Positions 62,647-64,000 of a stretch of DNA of 64,000 nt are shown in pieces. Numbering within the stretch: position 1 is the first letter of the stretch; each line of letters begins with the position of its first letter. The DNA is from Dipetalonema caudispina (lineage: Eukaryota > Nematoda > Chromadorea > Rhabditida > Onchocercidae), in the NCBI GenBank assembly GCA_013365325.1, contig JABVXV010000004.1, forward strand, positions 1 to 64,000, read 5' to 3'. Under the pieces are notes generated by a model. It worked only from the letters and a program-made list of their open reading frames with translations. It was not told the DNA's origin and did not search any database. The position numbers and the translations under genes were made by a program.

Positions 62647-64000
62647 GGTATCCTTTTCATGTCTTTTTCTTTCACATTTATGCAAATTAAAAAGCCATAA
62701 ATTGGATGATCAACATTCAATACTTCAAAACATAGCTATTTGTTTCTGCAATAATAACCGCAAAATCAAACATTCACAAAGTCCATTCGACACTTTTTTT
62801 TGTTGATTAATTCACTAAAAATATATATCATCGTTAACTATCAGCGAACCATCTTGATCTGCAGTGGAATATATTTTTGGAAACTTCAAAGAAGTCAAAG
62901 AAACACAGTCGCTTGTTAGTTATCAAGCCTAATATTCATAAGTTTGATTGTTAATCAGCTATCGATTAAACGGAACTGAATTAATTCTTTCTACCACACT
63001 TTCTAGGATGCTTCAGAATCACATATCCGGGGTCAAATCATCCTTGTGTCTAAATTTCCCACTTTTTTAAATTTCAATCTAAAAAAAAGTTTCAAACTTC
63101 AATTAAAAACTAAACTTTAACTGCTTAAGCTTTGTACTACATTGATATTCATCATGCTTCGGTGTAAATAAACAGAATGGAAGAAAAGCAATGTGTAAAC
63201 ACAATATCCTTCTGTCTAAGGAAAATCCCCTAAAGCATTTCAGGAAAAGTCTTCAATAGAAATTAATTTGACATTCACAACAATTCGCTCTTGCCAAACC
63301 TTCATTTTTGAAAAACCAAGCTTCTAACTATTTGAAATTTAAAGTTACACATAGCAATTTAAATGCGAAAAGATGCAATACTGATGGTCGAATATGAAGA
63401 TAATGATATATCCTGAAATTATCAAATCTTCAATTATTGGTTAAACTTAAAGGAAGTGAAAAAAATTTTGCGAATATTCAATAATCTGAAGGTATCAAAG
63501 TTAAGCTGCATAAGTATCGTCTCTCTTTAAACTTTTTGTATATGAATCAACGAGGAATTTAACCTTCTCAATGTCACTTCTTCTGTATTTCCGTCTTTGT
63601 AAGTGAATAAGACTTTTTACAAACCTTGTTTTTGTTCCGAAAAATGACATGACTTTCAAAACTTGTCAAAGTTTTGTTCCTGATTTGTTATTTAAATTAG
63701 TAACAAACCGGCTAATACGAAGAAATAAAAACTTCTTCAAACAATTTCCTTTAATTCAATCTTTCAGTCTGTTTTTTTTCTATCAAAAATTTTATTCAAT
63801 ATAATTTTCCGTAGAAGCGTGAGAAAGTGAAGGAAAAGTAAAAGGAGTTGTTTTTAAGTTAATACTACTGATCGAAAAAGTGATCATAAATTTTTAGCTG
63901 TGACGCTTTTATAGAATTGGTCGATTTTGGATAATTTGTTGGCAAAGGAACAAAGAAGAATGATTTCTAATTATAATCATTATTAAAGTTTGTATTCAAA

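Larger units (their letters stand above)
52141..64000. other. Long gene-poor region
   Basis: About 11.9 kb upstream of AP-2 with no exon chain I can support. Composition is uniformly AT-rich with homopolymer runs and one compound microsatellite. Two isolated minus-strand frames (60000-60203 and 62472-62646) are listed separately as weak candidates. The distance suggests distal control DNA for AP-2 or introns of a gene beyond the window, but nothing in the sequence proves either. Confidence 0.5.

Overview
The window is AT-rich nuclear DNA from a nematode, most likely a filarial or other clade III worm. The reasons are compact genes cut by many introns, 3' splice sites of the TTTTCAG/TTTTTAG kind, AG acceptors lying 0-29 nt upstream of several start codons (as spliced-leader trans-splicing leaves), a closely spaced gene pair that looks like a nematode operon, and an nhr-23-type nuclear receptor. 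No bacterial, viral or clearly recognisable transposon gene was found. Most real exons are short, so the genes were rebuilt by hand from protein similarity remembered for each family, splice sites and reading-frame phase. Species and orthology are inferences.

Layout: (1) 1-4477, a (TAA)n microsatellite and noncoding DNA. (2) 4478-15735, three minus-strand genes in tandem: ceramide kinase, a short COMM-domain protein, and a mitochondrial-type dihydroorotate dehydrogenase (DHODH). The last two are only 107 bp apart. (3) 19159-20647, a plus-strand OSER1-like gene, divergent from ceramide kinase. (4) 22471-30861, the minus-strand SIN3 corepressor with three PAH domains, the HDAC-interaction region and the C-terminal domain. 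(5) 30.9-36.7 kb, a long divergent upstream region with a poly-A tract and a GC-richer block carrying a large (CTA)n repeat. (6) 36710-45677, plus-strand nhr-23/ROR, opening with a 7-nt coding micro-exon. (7) 49182-52107, a minus-strand AP-2 transcription factor convergent with nhr-23. (8) 52.1-64 kb, nearly gene-free with two weak ORF candidates.

Four of the seven genes act in gene regulation or stress (SIN3, NHR-23, AP-2, OSER1-like). Two are metabolic enzymes (DHODH in pyrimidine synthesis, ceramide kinase in sphingolipid signalling). The COMM protein is probably a Commander/CCC-type scaffold. I see no sign that the whole block works as one system. The most unusual points are the DHODH copy with altered pyrimidine-binding residues, the COMMD-DHODH operon-like pair, one well supported and one probable GC-AG intron in AP-2, and the ROR-type MR micro-exon.
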